Of a stretch of 64,000 nucleotides of DNA, positions 25,562-36,420 are shown piece by piece. Source of the stretch: Mixophyes australis. Lineage: Eukaryota > Chordata > Amphibia > Anura > Limnodynastidae. The stretch is from NCBI GenBank assembly GCA_036250195.1, contig JAVHZZ010000069.1, forward strand, positions 15,001 to 79,000. The letters run 5' to 3'. Position numbers and translations under genes: made by a program. Position 1 is the stretch's first letter; the number at the start of each line of letters is the position of its first letter. The notes beneath the pieces were generated by a model that did not search any database, was not told where the DNA came from, and worked only from the letters and a program-made list of their open reading frames with translations.

Positions 25562-27020
25562 GTGGCGGTGGACGTAATGACGAGGTCATGGGAGCTCAGG
25601 TTGGGCTACCTGTTTCCTCCGATTCCCACGCTTCCTCAGACAAGTAAGGCAAAGGGGTCTTCCGATAATGCTAATAGCTCCCTCATGGCCACACCGTGTG
25701 GGGTACGCAGACATAATCTCTATGGCGATAGGATAAGGATTTCGTCTTCCGTCACGAGACGACCTCCTTCTTCAAGGTCCCTTCCGTCACCAGAATTGAC
25801 CTCAGCTCAGTTTAACGGCATGGCTGTTGAAGCCAGCCTCTGGAGGGCTAGGGGTTTTCCCCCCAGTGTGGTTAACACTATGATGCAAGCTCAAAAACCA
25901 GTTTCGGTTCGCATCTATCAGCGGATTTGGAGAGCCTTTATTAGATGGTGTGATAACAGGTCATATCACACGTCTTCCTTCCGTCTCCCTCGCTTATTGG
26001 CTTTTCTTCAGCATGGGCTGGAAGCAAGTCTTCGTTTAGGTTCCCTAAAGGTTCAGGTATTGGCACTGTCAGTCTTTTTTCATCGGAAATTAGCGGATTT
26101 ACCAGATATCAAGACTTTTCTTCAGGGAGTCTTACATATTCAACCTCCCTATGTTCCACTTACAGCACCATGGGATCTTAACCTGGTACTGGACATGCTT
26201 AAAGCGCCTCCCTTTGAACCTTTACCTGAGGCAGATTTTAGGTGTTTGACCTGGAAGGTTGTTTTTCTTTTGGCAATTGCATCAGCAGGTAGGGTATCGG
26301 AATTGGGAGCTCTGTCTTTCCGGGAACCATATTTGGTTTTTCATGAGGACAGAGCGGTTTTGAGAACACTCCCCTCTTTTGTTCCAAAAGTGGTGTCCTC
26401 CTTCCATTTGAACCAGGAAATTGTAGTTCCAGTTTTTTCATCTACTTCTCACTCTGATCGGCAGTCTATGAAAAAGTTAGATGTGGTCAGGGCTCTCCGT
26501 ATTTATGTCAAAAGAACATCTCAAATTAGACTAACCGATTCTCTGTTTGTCCTATATCAGGCCTGTCCAACCTGCGGCCCTCCAGGTGTTGTGAAACTAC
26601 AAGCCCCAGCATGCTTTGCCAGTAGACAACCTGTTGATAGCTGGAAGGGCATGCTGGGACTTGTAGTTTCACAACATCTGGAGGGCCGCAGGTTGGACAG
26701 GCCTATATGATTCTAACAAAAGAGGCTGGCCAGCCTCTAAACAGTCCATTGCAAGATGGATTACGGCAACTATTAGGCAGGCTTACATAAGAGCTAACCT
26801 ACCTGTGCCGGAGAGACTTACGGCCCATTCCACCAGATCGGTAGGGGTGTCATGGGCAGCAAGAAATGGAGCTTCTGCTGACTAGCTTTGCAGGGCAGCC
26901 ACCTGGTCTTCTGTCCACACATTTACCAAATTCTATCAATTTAATGTATTCGCTTCTGCGGATGCAGATTTCGCTCGTAGTGCTCTACGAGCGGGGTTTT
27001 CAGAGCGGTCCCATCCTTAG
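25562..27020 (+). pseudogene. DIRS tyrosine recombinase, split by a foldback insertion
   Basis: Core-binding-like region: PVSVRIYQRIWRAFIRWCDN, then DLNLVLDMLKAPPFEPL. The first catalytic arginine is in ASAGRVSELGAL, the HxxR box in AHSTRSVGVSWA, and a candidate nucleophile tyrosine in HTFTKFYQF. After SLFVLY the frame is interrupted at 26568-26703 by a palindromic insertion and resumes at about 26706 (DSNKRGW). A TAG follows GASAD (26882-26884) and the frame ends at 27018-27020. A pair of compensating frameshifts is likely between about 25640 and 25800. In an active element this enzyme would insert the circular DNA product; here it cannot be made intact. Confidence 0.85.
26568..26703. mobile_element. 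Foldback MITE copy A inside the recombinase frame
   Basis: A near-perfect palindrome: GGCCTGTCCAACCTGCGGCC at the left pairs with GGCCGCAGGTTGGACAGGCC at the right. Inner AACTACAAGCCCCAGCATGC pairs with GCATGCTGGGACTTGTAGTT. Flanking CTATAT is repeated on both sides; its removal would restore the recombinase phase, so it is a target duplication of at least 6 bp (perhaps 8 with a small junction deletion). Same family as 34928-35075. Confidence 0.9.
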
Positions 27021-27040
27021 GGGGCTGCTTTAGAACGTCC

Positions 27041-27137
27041 CCATGGTAAGCAGTGTCCCCCAGATGGATGAAAGAGAAAAGAGGATTTATATACTTACGT
27101 TAAATCCGTTTCTCTGATTCTGTCTAGGGGACACTGC
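27041..27137. repeat. DIRS internal complementary region
   Basis: The left half (27041-27080) is the exact reverse complement of about 40 bp at the left tip (22281-22320). The right half (27081-27137) is the near-exact reverse complement of the right tip (about 27327-27380). In DIRS replication models this region templates completion of the ends of the circular intermediate. Confidence 0.9.
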
Positions 27138-27210
27138 GATCCCTCCCTTCTGCTTTTCCTCTGTGTGCTCTTGTTTGATTGACCTTTTCTCCTTGGGGCT
27201 TTTTAAATTA

Positions 27211-27385
27211 ACTGAGGAGGAAGAGGCAGGGGGGGAGTTATAGAGGGACGGGTCTGTCAGCAGTGCTAGAAATTAACTAGCTAGGTGCCAACTCCCATGC
27301 TCCCCTCCACAACCCATGGTAAGCAGTGTCCCCCAGACGGAATCAGAAAAACGGATTTAACGTAAGTATATAAATCCTCTTTTTT
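27211..27385 (-). repeat. DIRS right inverted terminal repeat
   Basis: Starts ACTGAGGAGGAAGAGGCAGG and ends ...ATATAAATCCTCTTTTTT. It is complementary to the left repeat except for the outermost bases. Confidence 0.92.
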
Positions 27386-27676
27386 ATCCTTTAAATACAG
27401 CGGACTGTCATATTAATGAAGGAGTTGAATAGAACTTTTTGCTAAAATGACAAACACACAAAGACTGGCCATTGAAGATAAATCTGAGTAGTGGGCTTAA
27501 GAAAGCCTTCTGCATACCCCCCTAACATTGGCCTATTACAACTCCAAACAAGCAGGGGGTGTTTTCATGTTGCTTTGAGAGCATGTCATATTCACCACTT
27601 GCGGGTCTAGAGTTTCGGAAGCGCTACACCCCCCAACCTGAAAACACTATTGAATTGTTGTGTGCACCGGAGGCAG

Positions 27677-27678
<2 letters not shown>

Positions 27679-27709
<31 letters not shown>
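27679..27709. repeat. (GT)n microsatellite
   Basis: About 15 consecutive GT dinucleotides. Confidence 0.95.
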
Positions 27710-27710
<1 letters not shown>

Positions 27711-29090
27711 AAATATTTGTCATACATATACAGGACTAAATTGTCACAATGATATTGGTGTAGTGTTCTGGATAACGGTCTATGTCACTGTAATGGAAGG
27801 ACAGTATGACAAATGTATGTCTGCAAAGTGATAAGGAACACAGTGTTAGCTGTCTTTTTTACAGAGATAAAAGAAAATGAGCAATAATGTCGGATGCGGT
27901 AGAGAATAAAGCAATAGCTGTATTTTTACAGTGGTACAGAATTTCGGTGGTGACTGTATTTTTTTTTTCCATTATTTATTTATTTATTTTTTTACAGTGG
28001 TGCAGAAGTAGAGTGGCGGCTGTGTGTTTCACAGCAATACTCTGATGGTTGGCTTAGTCACAGTGATAAAACGATTGATAGCTGTCATGTCACAATCATA
28101 AAAGACCCCAGTGACAGACGCATGTTTTTCTTACAGTGCAACATCAATACAGCTGGCTGGGTAAGTGTAACAGAGTATGAAGTGACTGTATATCGCTTGT
28201 AACTCTGCACAGAGGAGCAGCATTTGACAATACTGAATAATGATGCACTGCCAAAGGATTGAGAAAACTCTGCCAGGCAGATTTTTTTTCTTGTGACAGT
28301 GACCAAATGCTTCAGGTTACATGAATAATAACTTGCATATAAACATTCACATGCATAATAGCAGATGGAAGGAATGGCACAGGCCATCTTGTAGGCTTTT
28401 ATAATTTCCACTTTTTATTTGTTAGAAGTCAGAATAAATACACAGCCCTTCCCCCTTAAAGTCTTTTTTTTTGTAAACAACAGAAAACCTTATCATGTTC
28501 TTTGGCCTGCCTTTGTTTGGTTTGGCACATCTGGGATACCCCTTTAATAATCATAAGGGATTATCACCCATGGTGTGTTCCACCAGCTTTCCCTAAATTC
28601 CCTTTCCTCCTTTAGTTCGGAATAACATGTACAAGACTGCTAAAGCCCAAGACAGCCATATTTCAGCTAGAAAAAAAATGTCAAATGGGTATTTTATAGT
28701 GTCTCTGTAAAAAGGCTTACTCCATTGCTCTTCCCTTCTTTGTCCCCATTTTTGTTGCAGTTCCTTGTAGTTCCACTCAGCCACACATGCAGGAGACACC
28801 ATGTTGTCTTAGTTCCTGTTACTAGAACTTGTGTCCTCTAGAGTTATCTGTGTCCACAGGAAGAAAGATTATAAAAATAATTATCATCACAATAAAACAC
28901 AGCACAGATAATCGTTATTACAGTATAAGAGGGTGTTCCTTTCCTACTGATACCCTACAAGACAATATATTAGCGTTATATAGCCTTTAACAACTAGTAT
29001 TCATATTTCTTTACAAAGATATCTAGATGTTAAATGTAATCTCTCCTCAATAACCTTCTCTCTCTTGTATTAACAATATCATGTAAGTTC

Positions 29091-29096
29091 TTTATT
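29091..29096 (-). promoter_or_regulatory. Candidate CHRM1 poly(A) signal
   Basis: TTTATT on the + strand is AATAAA in the CHRM1 direction, about 135 nt after the stop codon. Another lies at 28414-28419 and would give a ~0.8 kb UTR. Choice between them needs transcript data. Confidence 0.35.
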
Positions 29097-29229
29097 TTGT
29101 TAGTACAATATTCTGCTAAGAAGAACAGATCAGAGTGGACAAGCCATGTGCATTTTTCTATAAGCTTAATGTGAGAAGAGACAGGACTGTTATAACTACA
29201 GCTTCAAATTTATTTTGCCACCCACCCAA

Positions 29230-30738
29230 TCACTGTGATGGGGTCCTGAAGAAAGCTGCTGGGTGTCTGTGTGTCCTCCATTTGCGCTTGTCCCACCGAC
29301 AAAGTAGAAGCATTTTGAAAGTACGCCTGAATGAGCGGTTGCAGAGTGCATAGCACATTGGGTTTACAGTACTGTTAACATAGCATAGCCAGTAACCCAG
29401 ATCCCACAGTGTCTGTGGAATACAGTCCTTGCAGAATGTGGACACTAGCACCATGATATTATAAGGAGTCCATGTCAAAATGAATGCAAGCAATATAGCA
29501 CTCAATGTCCTTGCCGCCTTTTTTTCTTTGATGAGTGAATTGCTTTTCCTCTTTCCATGACGGCTTTTTTCCACCTTAGCTTTAATAACTGTTGATGGCA
29601 GAGCTGAGGCCTGGGACTTGGATGGTTTCCTGGATACCTCCCGCTTTCCCCCATTGGCTTCCGTCTCTACATCGCCCCGCCCAAGGGTGTCATTAGACCC
29701 ACGAGACCCTGTGGGTGTCCCTACTACAGAACTGACCATCGGTAATCGTATGACAGCTGAACAAATGCTTTTCATCTCATAAGGGTGCTCCTCTCCATCA
29801 GAGGAAGAGGAGAGTGAGTCTGCAGAGGCAGCATCTTCCATTGTATTCCAGCTTCCATTACTTCTGTGCTGAGGGTAGCTTCTGAGAGATGGACTAGCAG
29901 CCAGTCTTCCAGGAAAACAACATGCTTGCTTGACTCTTGGTACTGCCGACTGTGATTTGGATAATCTTTCCGATTCCCCCATTCCACTGCTACTGCCACT
30001 TCTGACGCTCCCCAGGGGACGTGCAGAGTTTTCTGTTCCTGAACCCTGCAATCCAGCCAGTTCTCTGCTTCTGTTCTCTGTTTCTCTGTAAATCCTCCAA
30101 TATAGTATAATCATGATGGTGACTGGCAAGTAGAAGGCAGCAATGGCAGTGCCAAATGTGATAATAGGTTGGGAAAAGAACTGTATGTAGCATTCATCGG
30201 GTTCCACAGTCCTCTCGCCAACAATATATTGCCAGCACAATATGGCAGGGGCCCATAGAATTAAAGAAATAACCCATGCCAATCCAATCATAATAGCTGC
30301 TCTCCTTGGTGTCCTCTTAGCCCTGTATGTCAACGGGCGAGTAATAGAAAAATAGCGGTCAAAGCTAATAATAAGCAGATTCATCACAGAAGCATTACTT
30401 GTGACATAATCTAGTGCCAGCCACAGGTCACAGGAAATACTGCCAAGCGCCCAGCGACCCATTACAATGTACGTTGTGTATAAATTCATGGACAATGCGC
30501 CAATAATGACATCAGCACACGCTAAACTAAGCAGGAAGTAGTTGTTGACAGTCTTTAGGTCGCTGTTGACTTTGAAGGCCAAGAGAACCAGGATATTTCC
30601 AACCACAGTGATTAAAGAAAGGATTCCTGTTGTGAGGACAATGAGCACCACCTCCCACACTGCGTGACCTCCAAAGGGGTCGGGGTGTGGCTGCTGTGTA
30701 GAATTAAGGGTCAGCGGATCAATAGTAGAATTGTTCAT
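29230..30738 (-). CDS. CHRM1: Muscarinic acetylcholine receptor M1
   Basis: A 502-residue class A GPCR that binds acetylcholine at the plasma membrane; M1 receptors couple mainly to Gq/11 and phospholipase C. TM1 ~28-53, TM2 ~66-87, TM3 ~103-125, TM4 ~147-168, TM5 ~191-213, TM6 ~408-434, TM7 ~445-467. Visible key residues: Asp110 (amine-binding), Cys103-Cys183 disulphide, DRY at 127-129, Trp423/Tyr426/Asn427 in TWTPYN, and NPMCY at 459-463. N-glycosylation sequons occur at Asn3 and Asn12. The M1 call rests on STFCKDC in loop 3 and the C-tail [13 protein letters not shown]...FRTPSQ, unlike M3 and M5. Intracellular loop 3 (~219-407) makes it longer than the 460-residue human protein. ATG at 30738 is chosen because MNNSTIDP matches the family's short N-terminus. 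The frame stays open to 30885, but that reaches past a splice site into intron. Confidence 0.96.
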   Translation of the reverse strand: MNNSTIDPLTLNSTQQPHPDPFGGHAVWEVVLIVLTTGILSLITVVGNILVLLAFKVNSDLKTVNNYFLLSLACADVIIGALSMNLYTTYIVMGRWALGSISCDLWLALDYVTSNASVMNLLIISFDRYFSITRPLTYRAKRTPRRAAIMIGLAWVISLILWAPAILCWQYIVGERTVEPDECYIQFFSQPIITFGTAIAAFYLPVTIMIILYWRIYRETENRSRELAGLQGSGTENSARPLGSVRSGSSSGMGESERLSKSQSAVPRVKQACCFPGRLAASPSLRSYPQHRSNGSWNTMEDAASADSLSSSSDGEEHPYEMKSICSAVIRLPMVSSVVGTPTGSRGSNDTLGRGDVETEANGGKREVSRKPSKSQASALPSTVIKAKVEKSRHGKRKSNSLIKEKKAARTLSAILLAFILTWTPYNIMVLVSTFCKDCIPQTLWDLGYWLCYVNSTVNPMCYALCNRSFRRTFKMLLLCRWDKRKWRTHRHPAAFFRTPSQ

Positions 30739-30871
30739 GATTGGAGGCCAGTTGGTCATCAATTCTCGCCCAGCATTCTGATGCAGGACTAACATGAATT
30801 CTCCAAGGGAAGCTGAGAGGGTGTTCCTTTTATCCCAAGTTTTTAATGTCTCTGTCCACTGCAGTAATAAT
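30739..30871 (-). other. CHRM1: CHRM1 5' UTR portion of the coding exon and 3' splice site
   Basis: On the - strand a T-rich stretch, TTTTGTGTACTTGCAG, ends at 30872 and forms a good 3' splice site. The exon would then start at 30871, 133 nt before the ATG. This fits the usual muscarinic receptor layout, in which 5' noncoding exons splice to one coding exon. The upstream exon(s) would lie at higher coordinates; I did not find them. Confidence 0.65.
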
Positions 30872-30978
30872 CTGCAAGTACACAAAATAAATCATTGGAT
30901 CATGGAGTACAAGGATTATCAATAATAAAGGTACAAACGGTTTTTGAAAAGCATGCCAGTTACAAGTAGACTCTAGAT

Positions 30979-31125
30979 CAGTGTTGGCTAACCTGTGACA
31001 CTCCAGGTGTTGTGAAACTACAAGTCCCAGCATGCTTTGCCAATATATAGCAGTTTATTGCTGTAAGGGTATGCTGGGACTTGTAGTTTCACAACACCTG
31101 GTGTGTCACAGGTTAGCCAACACTG
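30979..31125. mobile_element. hAT-type foldback MITE copy C (147 bp)
   Basis: The ends CAGTGTTGGCTAACCTGTGA and TCACAGGTTAGCCAACACTG are perfect inverted repeats. The inner AACTACAAGTCCCAGCATGC matches the core of copies A and B although the tips differ. The exact 8-bp target duplication CTCTAGAT is at 30971-30978 and 31126-31133. It lies about 110 bp upstream of the CHRM1 3' splice site, inside the putative intron. Confidence 0.92.
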
Positions 31126-31133
31126 CTCTAGAT

Positions 31134-31918
31134 GTTAACAGGAGGATGATTAAGAAGCATAAGAGTGTCATAGTATATATAAATCTATAAAAAAATCTAC
31201 TATCACTGCCTGTTGCACTATTTAAGAGATGTTACGCAGAGGTTTCACTGTTTTCACCTGCATCTCCTTTTTTCATCTTTTCTTTTGTTTGCTACTGATA
31301 AATTTCTCTCTGTCTCTCATTATTTCGTTCTGTGTTTCTCACCCGCCTCCCTCTCTGCTACGTGTGTCTCAGTAATCTGTAGCTAAACAAAGCTGGATTT
31401 ATGATCTCTGTTGTGTGGTTGTTGGAGGAAGGAGTTGTGTTGTTGAAGGAGGGACCCCCCCACCCCCACTCCGTGCTGAAAAAAAAAAAGAGAGAGAAGT
31501 GGTTGGACAGGTTTAGTTTTCACAAGAAAAATGATTAAAATTAGAAGGAAGTGAAAGAACCAGGGTGAGCAAAATAAAGCCAAATTATAGAAAGTAAACC
31601 ATATGCTAGAAATCACCAGCTTACAGCCACTCCTCCTGCTATTCCATCGTTCCTTATGTTTATCTCTCCATTTATCCTCCCCTGTAATTCATTCTATATA
31701 TCTATCTTTCTTGAAAATGTAACTGCACCTAATGCTTTATCTATTCTTAATTTGGACTTTTCATTTGCCTTCCTTCTATCCTGCTGTGCTCCATTTATCT
31801 GATAATTATCGTACAGCCACTTTTTCTGGCCTTTGCACTGGTTAATTTCTAAGCGGTTGCCTTATAGTTGGGTCTCATTTATAGCCACTTAGGTATCATA
31901 GTAACATATCTACAAGGA
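31134..31918. other. Upstream flank or intron of CHRM1, nothing recognised
   Basis: AT-rich with a C-run near 31456 and a poly-A stretch near 31480 (+ strand). I see no convincing noncoding exon, TATA box or CpG-rich promoter. Confidence 0.4.
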
Positions 31919-33935
31919 ATGTAATAAACCATGCAAAAAGGAAATCAGATTGGCAAAATTAGAAAATGAAAAACAAGTGACAAAAGAAAGTAAGACAAAC
32001 CCTGTAAAGTTTTTTTTTTTTAAGCATATCAATAGCAAAAGAAGAAAAAAAAGACAATATAGGACCTCTAACAAGTGAAAAGGGTGTATTGATTAATGAT
32101 AATAAACAAAAGGCAGAGGTATTAAATACTTTCTTTTCTTCAGTGTTTACTAGAGAGGAACAACTGGTGGCACTAATACATAAAATTGAAAATGCAACCA
32201 TTCCGTTAATTAATACTTGGCTGACAAAGGAAGAAGTTCAAAGGCGACTGAATAAAATTAAGATAAATAAAGCTCCAGGTCCAGATGGCATACACCCAAG
32301 GGTTCTTATGGAGCTAAACTCAGAAATAGCTAGACCGCTAGTCTTAATTTTCATAGATTCAATTTCATCTGGCTCAGTACCGAGGAATTGGCGAATAGCA
32401 GATGTGGTGCAGTTGTTTAAAAAGGGAATGAGATCACAACCAGGGAATTATAGACCTGTAAACCTGAAATCAATAGTGGGGAAACTACTGGAAGGTATAT
32501 TAAGGGATAGCATTCAGGATTACTTGTGGTTTAATAAGATTAGTGGTAATCCGCATGGATTTGTAAGAGGTAGGTGATGTCAAAGTAAGCAAATTAGTTT
32601 CTACAAGGAAGTTAGTGGAATTTACATCATGGTGGTACAGTAAATGTGGTCTACTTTGATTTGCAAAGGCCTTTGATACAGTGCCACACAAGAGGTTGGT
32701 TTACAAAATAAAGGAACTAGGTCTAGGAAACAACTTTCTACTTGGGTCGAAAACTGGTTGGAGAATAAGGAACAGAGAGTTGTGGTAAATGGAACATTTT
32801 CTAATTAGTCTAAATTAGTCTAAAGTGGTGTACCTCAAGGTTCCGTGCAGTGGCCAGTACTTTTTAATATATTTATTAATGACCTTGGTGATGGTTTAGA
32901 GAGCAAAGTTTCTATTTTTGCAGAGGACACCAAACTTTGCAATATAATACATATAGAGCAAGATGTAGTTTCTCTGCATAGGGACTTGAATAAACTGGAG
33001 GACTAGGTGGCCAAATGGAAGATGAAGTTTAACATAGATAAATATAAGGTTTTGCACTTAGAGATCAAAAACAGGCACGCAATCCATAAATTAAATGGGA
33101 TAAATTTAGGGGATCTAAAATGGAAAATGATTTGGGAGTGCTCGTAGACTGTAAACTTGGCAATAGTGCTCAATATCAAGCAGCAGCTGCAAAGGCCAAT
33201 AAAGTATTGGCATGCATTAAAAGGGGCATAGCAACAAGTGAAGACAGAGAAATGTTTGCCACTATATAAATCGTTGGTAAGACCTCATCTTGAATATGGA
33301 GTACAATTCTGGGCACTACTGTATAAAAAAAGACATTTTTGAACTAGAAAGGGTTTAGAGAAGGGTGACAAAATTGATAAAGAGTATGGAGTCATTAAGT
33401 TATGAGAAAAGGTCAACCAGTTTAGGCATGTTTACTTTAGAAAAGAGGCATAAAAGAGGGAATATGATTACTATGTACAAATACATTAAGGGTCAATACA
33501 GAGAACTTTCATGGGAACTTTTTACCCTAGGGACTGTACACGCGATCACCCTCTAAGGTTATAGGAGAGGAAGTTTCACAATCGGCAAAATAAGAGGTTC
33601 TTTACAGTAAGGCAGTCAAGATTGTAATTCACTGCCAGGAAAGGATGTGATGGCAGATTCAATGGATATGTTTAAAAAAGGGATAGACACATTTTTAGCA
33701 GAAAAGAGTATCCAGGGTTACGACCGTTAATTAAAATATAGGATAGTAGTGGATCCGTGGACAAATAGGACTGAAATATTGGGTCAGGAGTGATTTTTGC
33801 CTATTGAAACAGATTGACGGTTGCTTTATCTGGGTCAATTTCAAATATAAGAGGGATCACAGGAGAACCAAAATAGGTTGAACTTGATGGACTGGTGTCT
33901 TTTTTTCAACCTCAGTAACTATGTTACTATGTATG
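31919..33935 (+). mobile_element. Decayed non-LTR retrotransposon (CR1/Rex1-like), + strand
   Basis: A continuous frame at 32089-32577 contains the RT signature KINKAPGPDGIHPRVL and RNWRIADVVQLFKKG...NYRPVNL. Further blocks follow in shifted frames: a KAFDTVPHKRL-like stretch near 32665, GVPQGSV from 32827, and IFAEDTKLCNII near 32915, where the catalytic Asp-Asp pair reads Glu-Asp. The C-terminal part shows LVRPHLEYGVQFWA and then ELERVQRRVTK. The tail is TTGAACTTGATGGACTGGTG with 'taactatgttactatg' repeats. Stops, frameshifts and the altered active site make it inactive. Clade assignment is by motif feel, not phylogeny. Confidence 0.85.
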
Positions 33936-34469
33936 TTACCATGGGTCCTATACATAGCTTTGAGCAAATTATATCAAAGTTACTTTGGTTATTTCAGAGA
34001 TATGTCTTTTTTTCCCCCATAACCCAGGTTGAGTGCTAATCTTCATTTATGCTAATTTCTCCATTTCAAACAATACTACTATACTTGTTTGTGAGTCTAT
34101 AGATATAGTTGATATTGTTTTCTATACCTGGTATTATCTATTTCATGGCTGAATCAAAACTTTTAGACATTGGATCAACAGAGTTTCCATTGGACAGCTT
34201 AGCTCTAACATACCTGTGTTTTTAATTCATAAGATAAGATTACTTAAACTTTATATTTTACTATTGCTTTAAGACTAAATATACTTTATTCATAGGGTTT
34301 ACTTATCTTTTTGGATGCGGTCAGTACAACATATTACAATAGGTTATTCAGGACATAGAACCGTATCTCTGTGTCAGCTTTGTAATCGTTATAGAACTTC
34401 TTTTCTTTAATTTTTTTAGTGACTTCTATTAATTCAACTCTACGACACTTCTATAATCCCCCCTCTAGT

Positions 34470-36420
34470 TAGGAAACAAAGAATTTGACGGCAGGTAAAA
34501 ACCACTTGGCCCATCTAGACTGCTCATTTTTTTACCTATGGTAACCTCCAACCTATTTGATCCTTAGTTCTTTGTAAGGATATCCTTATGTCTATCCCAA
34601 GCATGTTTGCTTTGCACTATTATATTAGCCTCTACCACATCTAGTAGGGTGTTATACTATTTATCCACTACCCTTTCTGTGAAGTAATTTTTCCTCAGAT
34701 TTCCTCTGAACCTACATCTCTCAAGTTTCAGTGCATGTCCTTGTGTTCTAATATTTCTCTTCCTTTGAAGACTGTTTCCCTCCTGTACCATATTAAAACC
34801 ATTTTAAAGTTTTTATCATGTCCCCCCGTTATCTTCTCTGCTCCAAACTATACATATTAAGATATTTTCGTTTTGTGATGTAGGCCATGCACCATTTTAG
34901 TTGTTCTTCTTTGTACATTCTCTAATGCAGGCCTGTCCAACCTGCGGCCCTCCAGGTGTTGTGAAACTGCAAGCCCCAGCATGCTTTGCCTATAGACAAC
35001 CTGTTGATAGCTGGAAGGGCATGCTGGGACTTGTAGTTTCACAACATCTGAAGGGCCACAGGTTGGACAGGCCTGCTCTAAAGTATTTATAACCTTCTGG
35101 AGATATGGCATCCAGAACTGAACACTATTCTAGATTAAGCTGTACCCCAATAACCTATACAGTGGCATTATTACTTCCTTCTTACTGCTACATTGCTTAC
35201 CTGCCTTTAAGTCACCTGAAATATTGACTCCTAGATCCCTTTCCTCCACAGTGGTTTCCATTATAGTGACTTTAATATTAGCCTTTTTAGACCATGATTT
35301 TGCATTTTTTAACATTAAACTGTAGATGCCACTCTCTTGAACATTCCTCTAGTCTGCCTAGATCATGAATCATTTGTTTTGCACCTTCTGGTGTGTCTAC
35401 CCTGTTGAATATCTTTGTGTTATCTGCAAAAAGGCATACATTCCCTTCAATACCATTTGCAATGTCACCAATAAATATTTCAGAAAGCACTGGTTCAAGT
35501 ACAGATCCTTGGAGTAACCTTTCCCTCAAGTGAATGCACTCCATTTACTATAACTCTCTCTTCTATCCTGCAACTAAGATCTTATCCATTCAACCATCAT
35601 AGAATCCAATTCCAAGCTTTCAAGTTTATTTAACAGTCTGTGATGTGGGACAGTGTCAAAAGCCTTACAAAAATCTATATAAGCTACATCTATGCCCCCC
35701 TCAATCTATTAATTTATTCACTCAAACTCAGTAAGATTTGTCTGACATGATCTCCCCCCCATTAAATCCATGATGTTTGGGGTCCTGTAAATTGCTCTAT
35801 TTGAGTTATTCTACAACTCTTTCCTTTCCATCAATTTCCCTACTACGGATGTAAGGCTCACTGGTCTGTAGTTGCTCGCCTCTTCCGTGTTTCCACTTTT
35901 GTGCAGTGGGACTATATTCACTCTTTTTCAGTCCACTGGAATTACTCCTGTAGCTAGTGACCGGTTGAATAATTCTGTTAATGGTTTTGCCAGCACCCCT
36001 TTAAGCTCTTTTAGAATCCTGGGATGTATCCAATCTGGCCCCATTTATTTATCCACTTTCAGTTTTAAAAGTTCTATTAGGACCTTCTTCTCTGTAAATG
36101 TACTTGTATCTACCTCATTTCTGTGAATATACTTGTAACTTAACTGTGGCCCCTTCCCCTCTCTTTCTGTAGTAAATAATTAAGATGATCTACTATTACC
36201 TTGTCTTCCTCCACAAGACTCACAGTCTTTAGTCTTATTACTCCTCCTTTAGTTTTTCTCCTTTCACTTATATACTTTAAAAAAATGTCCCCTTTACTTT
36301 GCACATCTGATTACCTTCTTAGCCTCCTTCTGTCTAACAAGATACACCTCTTTGTCTTCATTATTCTAAGTCTGCTTAGGAAGGCTCTTGACTTTTACTC
36401 CATAGTGTTTTATCATTAGC
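34470..36420 (-). mobile_element. Decayed non-LTR retrotransposon, - strand
   Basis: Read on the - strand, 35287-35544 encodes LLQGSVLEPVLSEIFIGDIA and then VCLFADNTKIFNRVDTPEGA, a reverse transcriptase block whose FADD motif is FADN. Next come LQFNVKKCKIMV and, in 35130-35315, VEERDLGVNISGDLKAGKQC. The 3' end near 34480-34530 has GGGCCAAGTGGTTTTTACCT, a common tail in such elements. The frame breaks many times, and a foldback MITE (34928-35075) interrupts it. The two LINEs are oppositely oriented and differ in sequence, so they are separate insertions. Confidence 0.82.
34928..35075. mobile_element. Foldback MITE copy B
   Basis: Nearly identical to the insertion in the DIRS recombinase (copy A), with CAGGCCTGTCCAACCTGCGG at one end and its inverse at the other. 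The flanks CTCTAATG and CTCTAAAG are a slightly decayed 8-bp target duplication. It is inserted in the - strand LINE, so it is younger than that element. Confidence 0.9.

Larger units (their letters stand above)
22282..27385 (+). mobile_element. DIRS-type tyrosine-recombinase retrotransposon, defective
   Basis: The element is about 5.1 kb. It is bounded by inverted terminal repeats of ~145-175 bp (22282-22427 and 27211-27385) and has an internal complementary region near 27041-27137 that pairs with the outer tips of both repeats. That layout is the hallmark of DIRS retrotransposons, which integrate by tyrosine recombinase and not by a DDE integrase. Inside, in order, are a gag-like ORF, a residual RT/RNase H frame and a recombinase frame. 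Stops, frameshifts, an apparent deletion of the RT core and a foldback insertion in the recombinase show it is dead. Confidence 0.9.
27386..29229. other. Intergenic DNA and probable CHRM1 3' flank
   Basis: Contains a (GT)n microsatellite and an (ATTT)n patch near 27975. The right end is probably the CHRM1 3' UTR. The minus-strand open frame at 28085-28411 has no known domain. Confidence 0.45.

Noticed and set aside
30739..30885. Extension of the CHRM1 protein by 49 residues
   Set aside because: It would begin at a TTG inside an apparent intron, and a 3' splice site at 30872 interrupts it. MNNSTIDP fits the family N-terminus.
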